Below, piece by piece: positions 41,804 to 50,377 of a stretch of 64,000 bases of DNA. The notes below the pieces were generated by a model. It saw only the letters and a program-made list of their open reading frames with translations, made no database searches and was not told where the DNA came from. Source of the stretch: Tropicimonas sp. IMCC34011 (GTDB taxonomy: Bacteria; Pseudomonadota; Alphaproteobacteria; Rhodobacterales; Rhodobacteraceae); contig NZ_QMEJ01000002.1 of NCBI RefSeq assembly GCF_003390865.1, forward strand, positions 434,001-498,000. Reading direction: 5' to 3'. Both the position numbers and the translations under genes were made by a program. The stretch's first letter is position 1. Each line of letters starts with the position of its first letter.

Positions 41804-44452
41804 TCAGCGTGCGAGGGACCACCACCCGCGACGCTTGGGCTTGCTGTCCTTTTTCTCGCTCTCGTCCTCAGCGGCCGGTGCGGGCTGGGGCTCCGGCTCG
41901 GGCGCGCTGGTAACGGGGGCCGGCTCCTCGGCGGGCACAGGGTGCTCAACGGGCGCGGGCGTCGTCGGGGCCACGTCTTGCTCAGGCGCGGGCGCGCTTG
42001 CCTCCTCGGGCATGCGCGGGGCGAGCGGCGCGGCTTCGGATGCCGTATCGGCGATCTGCGGGGCGCCTTCGGGCGCGATCGCCTCGGCTTCGACGACCGC
42101 GTCGGGCGCGGGGGTCGCGGCCGGCGTTTGCGGCGTGTCCGCAGTCTGCTCGGCGTCCGTCACGGCCGGCTTGCGGCTACGGGAGCGACTGCGCGTGCGG
42201 GACCGGCTCTTCTTCGGCTGCTCCTCCTGCGACGGCTCTTCTCCGGAGCCGGTATCGGACCCGTCCTGCGCCTCCGAAGCCGTTTCCGCATCGGAGCTCT
42301 CGCCTTGCGCGCCAGTCTCGGACGTATCGCCCTGCTGATCGCCGCCCTGCTGATCGCCGTTGCCGTTACCCTTGCCGCGCCGGCGCCGACGACGACGCTT
42401 CTTCTTCGGCTTGTCCTCGTCGGACGAAGGCGTCTCCGCATCGGATCCGCCCTGGACCTCGGCCGGAGCCTCGGCGCCGGGGAGGTTGTCCGTCGCGTCC
42501 TCCAGCTCCTCCTCTTCGGGAAGGAGCTCCGGCATGTCCGACGTGTCCACGGAAATGACGGGCGCCGTAACCTCGGCCACATTGCGCGTCGCCGTCTTGA
42601 ACTTCTCGATCGTGTAGTCGGGCGAGATGAGCATCGGGTCGCTCTCGATCCTGACGGCCATGCCGTAGCGCGCCTCGATCCCGGCGATGTGCTCGCGCTT
42701 GTCGTTCATCAGGAAGTTGACGATGCCGGTGGGCGCCTTGATCAGCACTTCGCGGGTGCGATCGCGGGTCCCCTCCTCCTCGATCTGACGCAGGATGATC
42801 AGGCCGAGCGAGTCGTCGGAGCGCAATAGTCCCGTGCCGTGACAATGGGGACAGGGCTGCGTCGTCGCTTCGAGCATGCCGGGCCTGAGGCGCTGGCGGC
42901 TCATTTCCAGAAGGCCGAAGCCGGAGATGCGGCCGACCTGAATGCGGGCGCGGTCGGTCTTCAGCTTGTCCTTGAAGCGCTTCTCGACGGCGGCGTTGTT
43001 CTTGCGCTCTTCCATGTCGATGAAGTCGATCACGATGAGGCCCGCAAGGTCGCGCAGACGGAGCTGGCGCGCCACTTCCTCGGCCGCTTCGAGGTTGGTC
43101 TTGGTCGCCGTCTCCTCGATCGAGCCTTCCTTGGTGGCCCGGCCGGAGTTGACGTCGATCGCGACGAGCGCCTCGGTGATGCCGATGACGATGTAGCCGC
43201 CGGATTTCAGCTGCACCGTCGGGTTGAACATGCCCGACAGGTAGCTCTCGACCTGATGCCGCGCGAAGAGCGGCATGGGATCGGTGTACTGTTTCACGTT
43301 CTTGGCGTGGGACGGCATGATCATCTTCATGAAGTCCTTGGCCACGCGGTAGCCGGTTTCGCCTTCGACCCAGACCTCGTCGATCTCACGGTTGTAGAGA
43401 TCGCGGATCGAGCGCTTGATCAGGTTGCCTTCCTCGTAGATCGGCGCGGGCGCGATGCTCTTCAGCGTGAGCTCCCTGATCTGCTCCCAGAGGCGCAGAA
43501 GGTACTCGTAGTCCCGCTTGATCTCGGCCTTGGTGCGCTGCGCGCCGGCGGTACGGATGATGAGACCGGCGCCTTTCGGAACCTCGATGCCCGAGGCGAT
43601 TTCCTTGAGCTTCTTGCGGTCGGTCGCGTTGGTGATCTTGCGGGAGATGCCGCCGCCGCGGGCGGTATTGGGCATCAGCACGCAGTAGCGGCCGGCGAGC
43701 GACAGGTACGTGGTCAGCGCGGCACCCTTGTTGCCACGCTCTTCCTTGACGACCTGCACGAGAAGGATCTGGCGAACCTTGATGACTTCCTGGATCTTGT
43801 AGCGGCGAGCCCGCGGCTTCGGCGCGCGGATCTCTTCGCTCACATCCTCGTCGGCGACGGATTCGATATCGTCCCCGCGGGTATCGCGGGACGCGCCTTC
43901 GTCCCCTTCGGTGTCGGCGGCGACGGGCGGCTCGGGTGCGTCGGGCACCTGCGCCGGAGCATCGCTGTCCTCCTCATCGCCGAGATCGACGACGTCCATG
44001 CCGGAGGGGCCGCCCTCGGCGGACGTCTCCTGCGTGGCGACGGCATCGCCGTCCGTGCTCGCCTTCTGGGAGCGGGACCGACTGCGCGAGCGGCTGCGAC
44101 CGCCGGACGACTTCCCGCCCGACTTGCCGTCCTCGTCGCCGTTCTCGTCCTGTTCGGCCTGGGCCAGCGCCATTTCCTCGGCGAGGAGCGCGTCGCGGTC
44201 CGCCTTGGGGATCTGGTAATAGTCGGGGTGGACTTCGGAGAAGGCGAGGAAGCCGTGCCGGTTGCCGCCGTAATCGACGAAGGCGGCCTGAAGTGACGGC
44301 TCTACCCGTGTGACCTTCGCGAGGTAGATATTGCCGGCGAGCTGCCGGCGGTTGACGGTTTCAAAGTCGAACTCCTCGACCTTGTTTCCGTCCACCACCA
44401 CGACGCGGGTTTCTTCCGCGTGGGTGGCATCGATAAGCATCTTTTTAGCCAT
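41804..44452 (-). CDS. rne: ribonuclease E
   Basis: The 882-residue endoribonuclease degrades mRNA and processes rRNA and tRNA, and scaffolds the degradosome. The S1 RNA-binding domain (residues about 37-90 and 215-265) is interrupted by an acidic and Arg-Ser-rich insertion at about 97-210. The catalytic region has D433 (ALVAIDVNSGRAT) and D476 (LIVIDFIDM), followed by the zinc-link CPHC at 534-537. The C-terminal third is a disordered tail with alternating acidic, Lys/Arg-rich (KKKRRRRRRRGKG) and proline-rich blocks, suited to RNA and partner binding. A 458-base gene-free region lies upstream. Confidence 0.97.
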   Translation of the reverse strand: MAKKMLIDATHAEETRVVVVDGNKVEEFDFETVNRRQLAGNIYLAKVTRVEPSLQAAFVDYGGNRHGFLAFSEVHPDYYQIPKADRDALLAEEMALAQAEQDENGDEDGKSGGKSSGGRSRSRSRSRSQKASTDGDAVATQETSAEGGPSGMDVVDLGDEEDSDAPAQVPDAPEPPVAADTEGDEGASRDTRGDDIESVADEDVSEEIRAPKPRARRYKIQEVIKVRQILLVQVVKEERGNKGAALTTYLSLAGRYCVLMPNTARGGGISRKITNATDRKKLKEIASGIEVPKGAGLIIRTAGAQRTKAEIKRDYEYLLRLWEQIRELTLKSIAPAPIYEEGNLIKRSIRDLYNREIDEVWVEGETGYRVAKDFMKMIMPSHAKNVKQYTDPMPLFARHQVESYLSGMFNPTVQLKSGGYIVIGITEALVAIDVNSGRATKEGSIEETATKTNLEAAEEVARQLRLRDLAGLIVIDFIDMEERKNNAAVEKRFKDKLKTDRARIQVGRISGFGLLEMSRQRLRPGMLEATTQPCPHCHGTGLLRSDDSLGLIILRQIEEEGTRDRTREVLIKAPTGIVNFLMNDKREHIAGIEARYGMAVRIESDPMLISPDYTIEKFKTATRNVAEVTAPVISVDTSDMPELLPEEEELEDATDNLPGAEAPAEVQGGSDAETPSSDEDKPKKKRRRRRRRGKGNGNGDQQGGDQQGDTSETGAQGESSDAETASEAQDGSDTGSGEEPSQEEQPKKSRSRTRSRSRSRKPAVTDAEQTADTPQTPAATPAPDAVVEAEAIAPEGAPQIADTASEAAPLAPRMPEEASAPAPEQDVAPTTPAPVEHPVPAEEPAPVTSAPEPEPQPAPAAEDESEKKDSKPKRRGWWSLAR

Positions 44453-44910
44453 GAGTCTCTCAAGACCCCCCGTGACCCGGGCGGCGACTTGGCCGTGCGG
44501 AATTGTCGGGGGTGTTGTGTTGGGGCGATGGCGCGCTCATGGAACGCGGCGGCCGCGGCGCTGTGAAGCACCCTGCCTGCCTGCTCATGTCCGACCGCGC
44601 CTTGCATCGCGTTTGATCTCCGATGCGGTTCGGCCATCGGCCCTGACGCATCCAGTTCGGTGGACCCTTTTCCGCGGAACGCGGGACCGGGCGTGGCCGC
44701 ACGAGGGTGCGGCCGGGTGACGCTGACCGGGCGGGGGAGGACCGACTATTGCGGGCTCACCGTCTTCCAGATCAGTGAAATTTTCGTAAGGAAACGCACG
44801 GCTCGGCCGCGCAGGCCCTTCCAACGACAGTAGCGGGTTCTCGCGCTCAAGGGCAATGCCCAATCGGCAGAGCGCGGAACGGAGGGCCGAAGCCTTGGAA
44901 CGCGGGCCTC
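44453..44910. other. 458-bp gene-free region upstream of rne, probable long 5' leader
   Basis: No frame here has a ribosome binding site or a recognisable domain. A perfect 8-bp hairpin with a 4-base loop (GGCCGCAC / GTGCGGCC, 44695-44714) is present. In other bacteria the rne leader is long and mediates autoregulation by RNase E cleavage; the same is possible here but is inferred only from length and position. Confidence 0.45.
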
Positions 44911-45489
44911 TTACTTTCCCTTCGCGGCGCGCAATTCTTCCTTGAGTTCAGCGAATTGGCGGCGGATCTCCTCGAGTTCGTCCCCGCTGGCGGAGGCGGC
45001 CCCGGAGGCGCGCGTCTCTTTCGTCTCCTCGGGGCTCGGTCCGGACCAGCCGGAGGGCATACCGCCGGTCATCGCCTTCATGAACGCTTCCTGCTGCTTC
45101 ACCATCTGGTCGAAGCCCGGCATCGTCGCCATCGGATTCATGCGCGTCATGTTCTCGACCGCCTTGGACGGCCCTTCGCGGAGCATGTCGAAGGACATGG
45201 CCAGGAACTGCGGCACCACGGAACTCGCCTTGCTCTGGTAGGAGCGGACGAGATCGGTGAGCACATCGAGCGGAAGGACGCTTTCGCCCTTGCTCTCGTT
45301 CTCGGCGATGATCTGGAGAAGGTACTGGCGGGTCAGGTCGTCGCCCGATTTCAGATCGACGATCTTCACCTCGCGCCCGGCGCGGATGAACGACGCGATA
45401 TCCTCGAGCGTCACGTAGTCGCTCGTCTCGGTATTGTAGAGCCGCCGGCTCGCATAGCGCTTTATCAGAAGCACAGACGTTTCGTCGGA
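44911..45489 (-). CDS. phaR: polyhydroxyalkanoate synthesis repressor PhaR
   Basis: The 192-residue protein has the N-terminal PHB/PHA accumulation DNA-binding domain (IKRYASRRLYNTETSDYVTLEDIA) and the following conserved domain (DLTRQYLLQIIAENES). A C-terminal Ala/Glu-rich coiled-coil region ends the protein. PhaR represses phaP and itself and is released by PHA. No ATG lies at the family start: TTG at 45487-45489 is used, with GGAGGA six bases upstream. It follows phaP on the same strand. Confidence 0.93.
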   Translation of the reverse strand, partial: SDETSVLLIKRYASRRLYNTETSDYVTLEDIASFIRAGREVKIVDLKSGDDLTRQYLLQIIAENESKGESVLPLDVLTDLVRSYQSKASSVVPQFLAMSFDMLREGPSKAVENMTRMNPMATMPGFDQMVKQQEAFMKAMTGGMPSGWSGPSPEETKETRASGAASASGDELEEIRRQFAELKEELRAAKGK

Positions 45490-45562
45490 CAAATCACGTC
45501 CTCCTCTCGGCAGTGGAGGAAAGGTAGGGCAGCGATTTGGGAAAGGAAAGCCGCGTCGCACG

Positions 45563-45600
45563 AAAAGGGCGGGTGCGCCGGCATGGCGCCCCGCCCTTTC
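45563..45600 (-). terminator. hairpin terminator between phaP and phaR
   Basis: A long stem pairs AAAGGGCGGG(T)GCGCC with GGCGCCCCGCCCTTT, with one bulged base and a 5-base loop, 66 bases past the phaP stop. On the minus strand the descending arm runs into TTTT. This would let phaP be expressed at a high level without equal phaR expression. Confidence 0.7.
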
Positions 45601-45665
45601 CCCGGATCCGTGCAGGAGGGAGGCGCCTGCACGGGTCCGCGTTCTTCTCGTCGTCCGGCGCCCGA

Positions 45666-46115
45666 TCAGGCGGCTGCGGACGTCGCTTTCTTGGTGGCCG
45701 CGGTGGCCTCGGTCGTCGCCTTCTTCACGGCGGCGGTCGCGTCCTCGGAGAAGTCCTTGCCGGCGGCGAGCATCAGTTCGACCGTCTCCATCTGAACCTT
45801 CTTCGCGACTTCGGCGAAGGCAGCCATGGTCTCGGCGGTCATCTCGGCCTGAGCGGAGGCGAAATCGGTCATCGCCTTCGAGTAGTCCTGCGGATCGTCC
45901 TTCACCTTGGTCATCTCGGACACCTTGGTCAGGCTGTCCTTGGTCCAGCGCGCGGAAATCTCGGTGGATTTCTCGGCAGCCTCGATGGCGACCCGGGACA
46001 TCTTCTCGCCGAGCGCGGCGGACGTCTTGAACGCGTCCTGCAGGGAAGAGGCGTCATAGGGGAACGCCGCCATCATTTCTTGCATCATCTTGTTCATGTC
46101 GTCGGCCTTGGTCAC
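45666..46115 (-). CDS. phaP: phasin (PHA granule surface protein)
   Basis: The 149-residue protein is rich in Ala, Lys and Glu, has no cysteine after the start, and forms amphipathic helices (AALGEKMSRVAIEAAEKSTEISARW, YSKAMTDFASAQAEMTAETMAAFAEV, in outline) with an alternating Ala/Lys tail, typical of phasins. It coats PHA granules. The start is GTG at 46113-46115 behind AAGGAG. It lies between phaC and phaR, under a promoter with two PhaR-type operators. Confidence 0.92.
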   Translation of the reverse strand: MTKADDMNKMMQEMMAAFPYDASSLQDAFKTSAALGEKMSRVAIEAAEKSTEISARWTKDSLTKVSEMTKVKDDPQDYSKAMTDFASAQAEMTAETMAAFAEVAKKVQMETVELMLAAGKDFSEDATAAVKKATTEATAATKKATSAAA

Positions 46116-46184
46116 GATATCACTCCTTAGCATCAATGCGCCGGGTGTGCGGCCCCTGTGGCCGTCCCGCGCCCTTGCCCAACG

Positions 46185-46213
46185 TAAATAGATGCCGCAC
46201 TGCAGCATGACAA
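46185..46213 (-). promoter_or_regulatory. sigma-70-type promoter of phaP
   Basis: Read on the minus strand, TTGTCA (46213-46208) and TATTTA (46190-46185) are separated by exactly 17 bases. The first operator copy lies in the spacer, so a bound repressor would block polymerase. Confidence 0.65.
46197..46207 (-). promoter_or_regulatory. PhaR-type operator, copy 1
   Basis: The sequence GCACTGCAGCA lies inside the phaP promoter spacer and contains the palindrome CTGCAG. PhaR of Paracoccus and Rhodobacter binds TGC/GCA-rich sites, so this is a good operator candidate. Confidence 0.65.
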
Positions 46214-46224
46214 GGGGTTTTTCT

Positions 46225-46235
46225 GCACTGCAGCA
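46225..46235 (-). promoter_or_regulatory. PhaR-type operator, copy 2
   Basis: This is an exact second copy of GCACTGCAGCA, 28 bases from the first and just upstream of the -35 element. The repeat of 11 identical bases in a 40-base window supports a real tandem operator. Confidence 0.65.
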
Positions 46236-46341
46236 AAAAAGTTCCCCTTAGGTCACCCGGCCTCTGCGCCGCAACGGCGGGAGTACCGCCCTGCCCCTGC
46301 CGCGGCCGGCCCCGGGCCGAGGGGCGCGTCGTAGCGACGTT

Positions 46342-48135
46342 TCAGGCCGCCTTGCCGGGGAGGACATAGGTCCCGGGAGCGGCTGCAAGCGCGGGGCGGG
46401 CGGTCGTTCCCGGTGTCCGGGCCGGCACCTGCGCCCCTGCGCGGGACTTGATCCAGGCCCCCCAGCTCGGCCACCAGGAGCCGCCTTGACGCGCCGCCCC
46501 CTCCTTCCAGTCCTCGGGCAGTTCCGGCATGTCCTCGTTCAGAAAGAAGCCGTACTTGTTCTTGGCGGGCGGGTTGACGATGCCGGCGATGTGGCCGCTC
46601 TCGGCCAGGATGAACGTCTTGCTGCGGCTGCCCATCTGGCGGATTCCGCGGTAGGACGAGCGCCAGGCGGCGATGTGGTCCGTCTCGCAGGCGATGGCGC
46701 AGAGCGGCACGGACACATCGGACAGCGCCACCGTCTCGCCGCAGAGCCGGAACGTGCCCTTCGCCAGCCGGTCCTCCTGACAGAGCCCCCTCAGGTACTC
46801 CACCGCCATGCGCGCGGGCAGGTTCGTCCCGTCCCCGTTCCAGAAAAGCAGATCGAAGGCGGGCGGCCGTTCGCCCATCATGTAGCTCTTGATCGCGGGG
46901 CGATAGACGAGGTCGTTCGCGCGCAGGAAGGAGAACGTGCGGGACATGTAGAAACTGTCGAGCACGCCGCTGCGCGTCACCTCTTCCTCGATCCCGTCCA
47001 CGAAATCGTCGTCGAGAAAGACGCCGACCTCGCCCTGATCCGAGAAGTCCGTCAGCGTGGTGAAAAAGGTCGCGGACCGGACGGAGGCATCGCCCCGCTT
47101 CTTCATCAGCGCGAGCGTCGCGGACAGCGTCGTGCCTGCGATGCAATAGCCGATCGCGTTGACCTTCTCCTCGCCGCAGATGCCCTTCACCTCCTCGATG
47201 GCGGTCAGGAAGCCCTCCTCGACGTAATCGTCCATGCCGACATCGGCGTAGCTGGCGTCCGGGTTCGCCCAGGAGACGACGAAGACGGTATGCCCCTGCT
47301 CCACCGCCCAGCGGATGAAGCTCTTCTCGGCGTTGAGATCGAGGATGTAGAACTTGTTGATCCAGGGCGGAAAGATCACCAGCGGCGTGCGATGCACCGT
47401 CTCGGTGCGGGGTGCGTACTGGATCAGCTCCATCAGCCGGTTGCGGAAGACCACCGAGCCTTCGGTGCAGCCGATGTTCTCCCCCACCTTGAACGCGTCG
47501 GGATCGGCAAGGGTGACAAGCAGGTCCCCCCGGTTCGCTTCGAGATCGCGCACGAGGTTCTCGAGCCCGTCCACGAGGCTCTGCCCGTCGGTCTCGACCG
47601 CCCGGGCCAGCGCGTCCGGATTGGTGCCGAGGAAATTCGCCGGCGAGGCCATGTCCACGATCTGGCGGGAGAAGTACTCCAGCCGCTTGCGGTCGCGCGG
47701 CTCCAGGTGATCGAGCTTCTCCACCGCCCCGGTGATCGCTTCGGAGGACAGAAGGTACTGCTGCTTGAGCCAGTTGTAGTAGGGATGCGTCTGCCACAGA
47801 TCCCCCGCGAAGCGCCGGTCGCTCGGCCCCGGATCCTCGGGCGCGGCGAACTTGCCGGAGGTCAGCGACTGCTGTGCCTCCACGTAATGCTTCAAGGTCT
47901 TGCCCCAGTACCCGACCTGGTGCTCGATCATCTTCGAGGGGTTCGACATCATCTCCGCCATCCAGGCGGAGGCCGCTTTCATGTAGAGATCCTCGCCAGG
48001 CCCCTGGAGCGACGGCGGGATCTTCCGGCGCTGCGCGAGGGCCGAGACCAGTCTCTGCGACAGATCCTCGATGCGCTCGATGTTGGCGTTCAAGGCCTCC
48101 AGGTTCGGACCGCTTCCGTCATCGTCGGTTGTCAT
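46342..48135 (-). CDS. phaC: class I polyhydroxyalkanoate synthase
   Basis: The 597-residue enzyme polymerises 3-hydroxyacyl-CoA to PHA. The lipase-like box IGYCIAGT holds the catalytic Cys at residue 331. The Asp is probably in CETDHIAAW and the His in ESGHIAGIVNPP; the class I pattern NFLGTNPDAL is present near residue 168. It is divergent from phaZ and upstream of phaP. The length and single-subunit layout fit class I short-chain synthases. Confidence 0.97.
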   Translation of the reverse strand: MTTDDDGSGPNLEALNANIERIEDLSQRLVSALAQRRKIPPSLQGPGEDLYMKAASAWMAEMMSNPSKMIEHQVGYWGKTLKHYVEAQQSLTSGKFAAPEDPGPSDRRFAGDLWQTHPYYNWLKQQYLLSSEAITGAVEKLDHLEPRDRKRLEYFSRQIVDMASPANFLGTNPDALARAVETDGQSLVDGLENLVRDLEANRGDLLVTLADPDAFKVGENIGCTEGSVVFRNRLMELIQYAPRTETVHRTPLVIFPPWINKFYILDLNAEKSFIRWAVEQGHTVFVVSWANPDASYADVGMDDYVEEGFLTAIEEVKGICGEEKVNAIGYCIAGTTLSATLALMKKRGDASVRSATFFTTLTDFSDQGEVGVFLDDDFVDGIEEEVTRSGVLDSFYMSRTFSFLRANDLVYRPAIKSYMMGERPPAFDLLFWNGDGTNLPARMAVEYLRGLCQEDRLAKGTFRLCGETVALSDVSVPLCAIACETDHIAAWRSSYRGIRQMGSRSKTFILAESGHIAGIVNPPAKNKYGFFLNEDMPELPEDWKEGAARQGGSWWPSWGAWIKSRAGAQVPARTPGTTARPALAAAPGTYVLPGKAA

Positions 48136-48238
48136 GCCCTGCTTGCCCCCCTAGTTTCACTTCATCGTAACGTCGCCTGCGTAGGGAGGCAAAGCGGCGA
48201 TTTTGCCCGGCCGTGCGCCGAAGAGAGGGAGACCGCCC

Positions 48239-49495
48239 ATGAAGCCCATGGCGACCTACGACCTTATGGAATCCGCCCGCATCACAAACGAATGGTTCGG
48301 ATCGACGGCGAAGGCGATGTTCTCGCACCCCGCATTCGGCCTCAGCCTCAACCCGATGGTGCGCCTCACCGCCGCCTGGGGCGAAGTCACTGAGCGCAGC
48401 TTCTCCCGCATGGCGATGAAGCCGGACTGGGAGATCGACACCGTCGTCGGCGAGGACGGCCGCGACCACCTCGTCGAGATGGAGACGGTCATCGCGGCGC
48501 CCTTCGGCGATCTTCTGCACTTCTCCGTGCAGGGCCGCGAGGAGGCCGAGCGCAAGGTGCTGCTCGTCGCGCCCATGTCGGGACATTACGCGACGCTCCT
48601 GCGCTCCACGGTGGCCTCGCTGCTGCCCGATTGCGACCTCTACGTGACGGACTGGCACAACGCGCGGGACATTCCCGTCTCCAAGGGCAAGTTCGACGTG
48701 GAGGACTACACCCTCTATCTCGTCGACTTCATCCGTCACATGGGGCCGGACACCCATGTCGTCGCCGTATGCCAGCCCGCGCCGCTGGCGCTCGCCGCAA
48801 CGGCCTACCTTGCCAAGCATGAGCCCGAGGCGCAGCCCTCCACGCTCACGCTCATCGGCGGCCCGATCGACCCCGGTGCCGCGCCCACGGAAGTGACCGA
48901 TTTCGGCGCCTCCGTCACCATGGGCCAGCTCGAGCAGCACGTGATCCAGCGGGTGGGCTACAAGTTCGCCGGCGCCGGGCGTCTCGTCTATCCGGGCCTC
49001 CAGCAGCTTACCTCGTTCATCGCGATGAACGCGGACACCCACGCGACGGCCTTCTTCAACCAGGTGGTCAACGTCGCCCGCGGCACCGCCTCCGATCACG
49101 ACCGGCACAACAAGTTCTACGACGAGTATCTGGCCGTGATGGACATGACGGCGGAGTTCTACCTCTCCACCGTCGAGCGCGTCTTCAAGGAGCGGGAGAT
49201 CGCGAAGAACGTCTTCACCGTGAACGGCGAGCATTGCGACATCGAGGCGATCCGCGACGTCGCCGTGATGACCGTGGAAGGCGCGAACGACGACATCTCC
49301 GCGCCCGGCCAATGCGTCGCCGCGCTGGAGATGCTGAAGGGCCTGCCGGATGACATGAAGGCGGAGCACCTCGAGCCCGGAGCCGGCCATTACGGCATCT
49401 TCGCCGGCCGGTCCTGGCGGAACAACATCCGTCCGCTCGTGCTCGACTTCACCAAGAAGAACGCCCGCTCCAACCGCCGGCGCGAAGCGGCGTGA
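48239..49495 (+). CDS. phaZ: intracellular polyhydroxyalkanoate depolymerase
   Basis: The 418-residue enzyme mobilises stored PHB. It has the PhaZ-type box VVAVCQPAP with catalytic Cys at residue 178, VLLVAPMSGHYATLLR, TDWHNARDIP, and a C-terminal His in GAGHYGIFAG. GGGAGA supports ATG 48239. It diverges from phaC, giving the phaZ/phaC-phaP-phaR order known in Paracoccus and Rhodobacter, and ends in an intrinsic terminator. Confidence 0.96.
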   Translation: MKPMATYDLMESARITNEWFGSTAKAMFSHPAFGLSLNPMVRLTAAWGEVTERSFSRMAMKPDWEIDTVVGEDGRDHLVEMETVIAAPFGDLLHFSVQGREEAERKVLLVAPMSGHYATLLRSTVASLLPDCDLYVTDWHNARDIPVSKGKFDVEDYTLYLVDFIRHMGPDTHVVAVCQPAPLALAATAYLAKHEPEAQPSTLTLIGGPIDPGAAPTEVTDFGASVTMGQLEQHVIQRVGYKFAGAGRLVYPGLQQLTSFIAMNADTHATAFFNQVVNVARGTASDHDRHNKFYDEYLAVMDMTAEFYLSTVERVFKEREIAKNVFTVNGEHCDIEAIRDVAVMTVEGANDDISAPGQCVAALEMLKGLPDDMKAEHLEPGAGHYGIFAGRSWRNNIRPLVLDFTKKNARSNRRREAA

Positions 49496-49521
49496 GGCGC
49501 GCCACCCAGGACTGAAAAGAC

Positions 49522-49548
49522 AAAGGGGCGCCCGCGAGCGCCCCTTTT
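49522..49548 (+). terminator. intrinsic terminator after phaZ
   Basis: A perfect 10-bp stem AAAGGGGCGC / GCGCCCCTTT with a 6-base loop ends in TTTT, 27 bases past the phaZ stop. Confidence 0.85.
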
Positions 49549-49610
49549 GCCGTCTGTCCCACAGCGAGGTCCGGAGCGCGCCGCGGGGAGCGGCGTCTGC
49601 CCCCTCGCCG

Positions 49611-50213
49611 TTACTCCGCCGTGACCGGCTCTCCCGCTTTGAGGACGGTCACCGGATCGATCTCCCCGTTATACGTCGCGTCGATCTCGAAGCCGGTCAG
49701 GATGTACCCGCCGGAGGTCAGTTCCCACGTGCCGGACGTGCCTGCATCGCCGATGCCCCGCCATTTTTCCTCGGCAACGATCTGCCCGGTTTCCTCGTCG
49801 GTGACGGGCGTGGTCACAACGCTCTTGGTGCCGTAACCGACGATTTCGATCCTCTCCACCGGGCCGACCGGGGCGTCGACATCGCTGCCGCCCTCGTAGG
49901 TGATGTCCATCGCGGGATAGGCGAAGCTCTGCACGCGCAGGCCATCGATCTGCGTGTGCACGAGAACCGCCTTCACGACGTTGTAGGCCGCGGAAACGCA
50001 GGTGAATTCGAAGGTCGTGACCGTCTCCGGCTCCGCGCCTCCCTCGACGGTGAACTCCCTCCGCTGGGGCGCGGGGCGGCTCTCGTAATAACTCCAGCAC
50101 TGGTCTTCGGGATAGGCCGCCTCGAAGAGTGCGACGGCCTCCTCCTCGAGCTCGTCCGCCAGGGCGGGAAAGCTGACGAGGGTCGCGAGGGCGGTGCAGG
50201 CGATGAGCCGCAT
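49611..50213 (-). CDS. secreted protein of unknown function
   Basis: The 200-residue product has a signal peptide (LIACTALATLVSFPALADEL) and a mature domain with two cysteines (DQCWSYYESRP, FEFTCVSAAYNVV) and many beta-prone segments. No family was recognised. ATG 50213 is chosen for the signal peptide. It appears to be a single gene. Confidence 0.75.
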   Translation of the reverse strand: MRLIACTALATLVSFPALADELEEEAVALFEAAYPEDQCWSYYESRPAPQRREFTVEGGAEPETVTTFEFTCVSAAYNVVKAVLVHTQIDGLRVQSFAYPAMDITYEGGSDVDAPVGPVERIEIVGYGTKSVVTTPVTDEETGQIVAEEKWRGIGDAGTSGTWELTSGGYILTGFEIDATYNGEIDPVTVLKAGEPVTAE

Positions 50214-50377
50214 GGCAAACAGATCCTTCCAATGCGTCGCCTCCAGGGGGCGACTTTCGCGGGACATAATCGGGACGGACGCCCCCCGCAATCGAAGGGG
50301 GAGCGATGTTAACCTATCTGCCCCGGGTGATCCGACGCGCGGAGAGGGACACGAGCCCGCGCCTCCGCACACGCCCC

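Noticed and set aside
42839-44296. Plus-strand open frame of 485 codons opposite rne
   Set aside because: RNase E on the other strand has full catalytic motifs; this frame has no ribosome binding site or domain.
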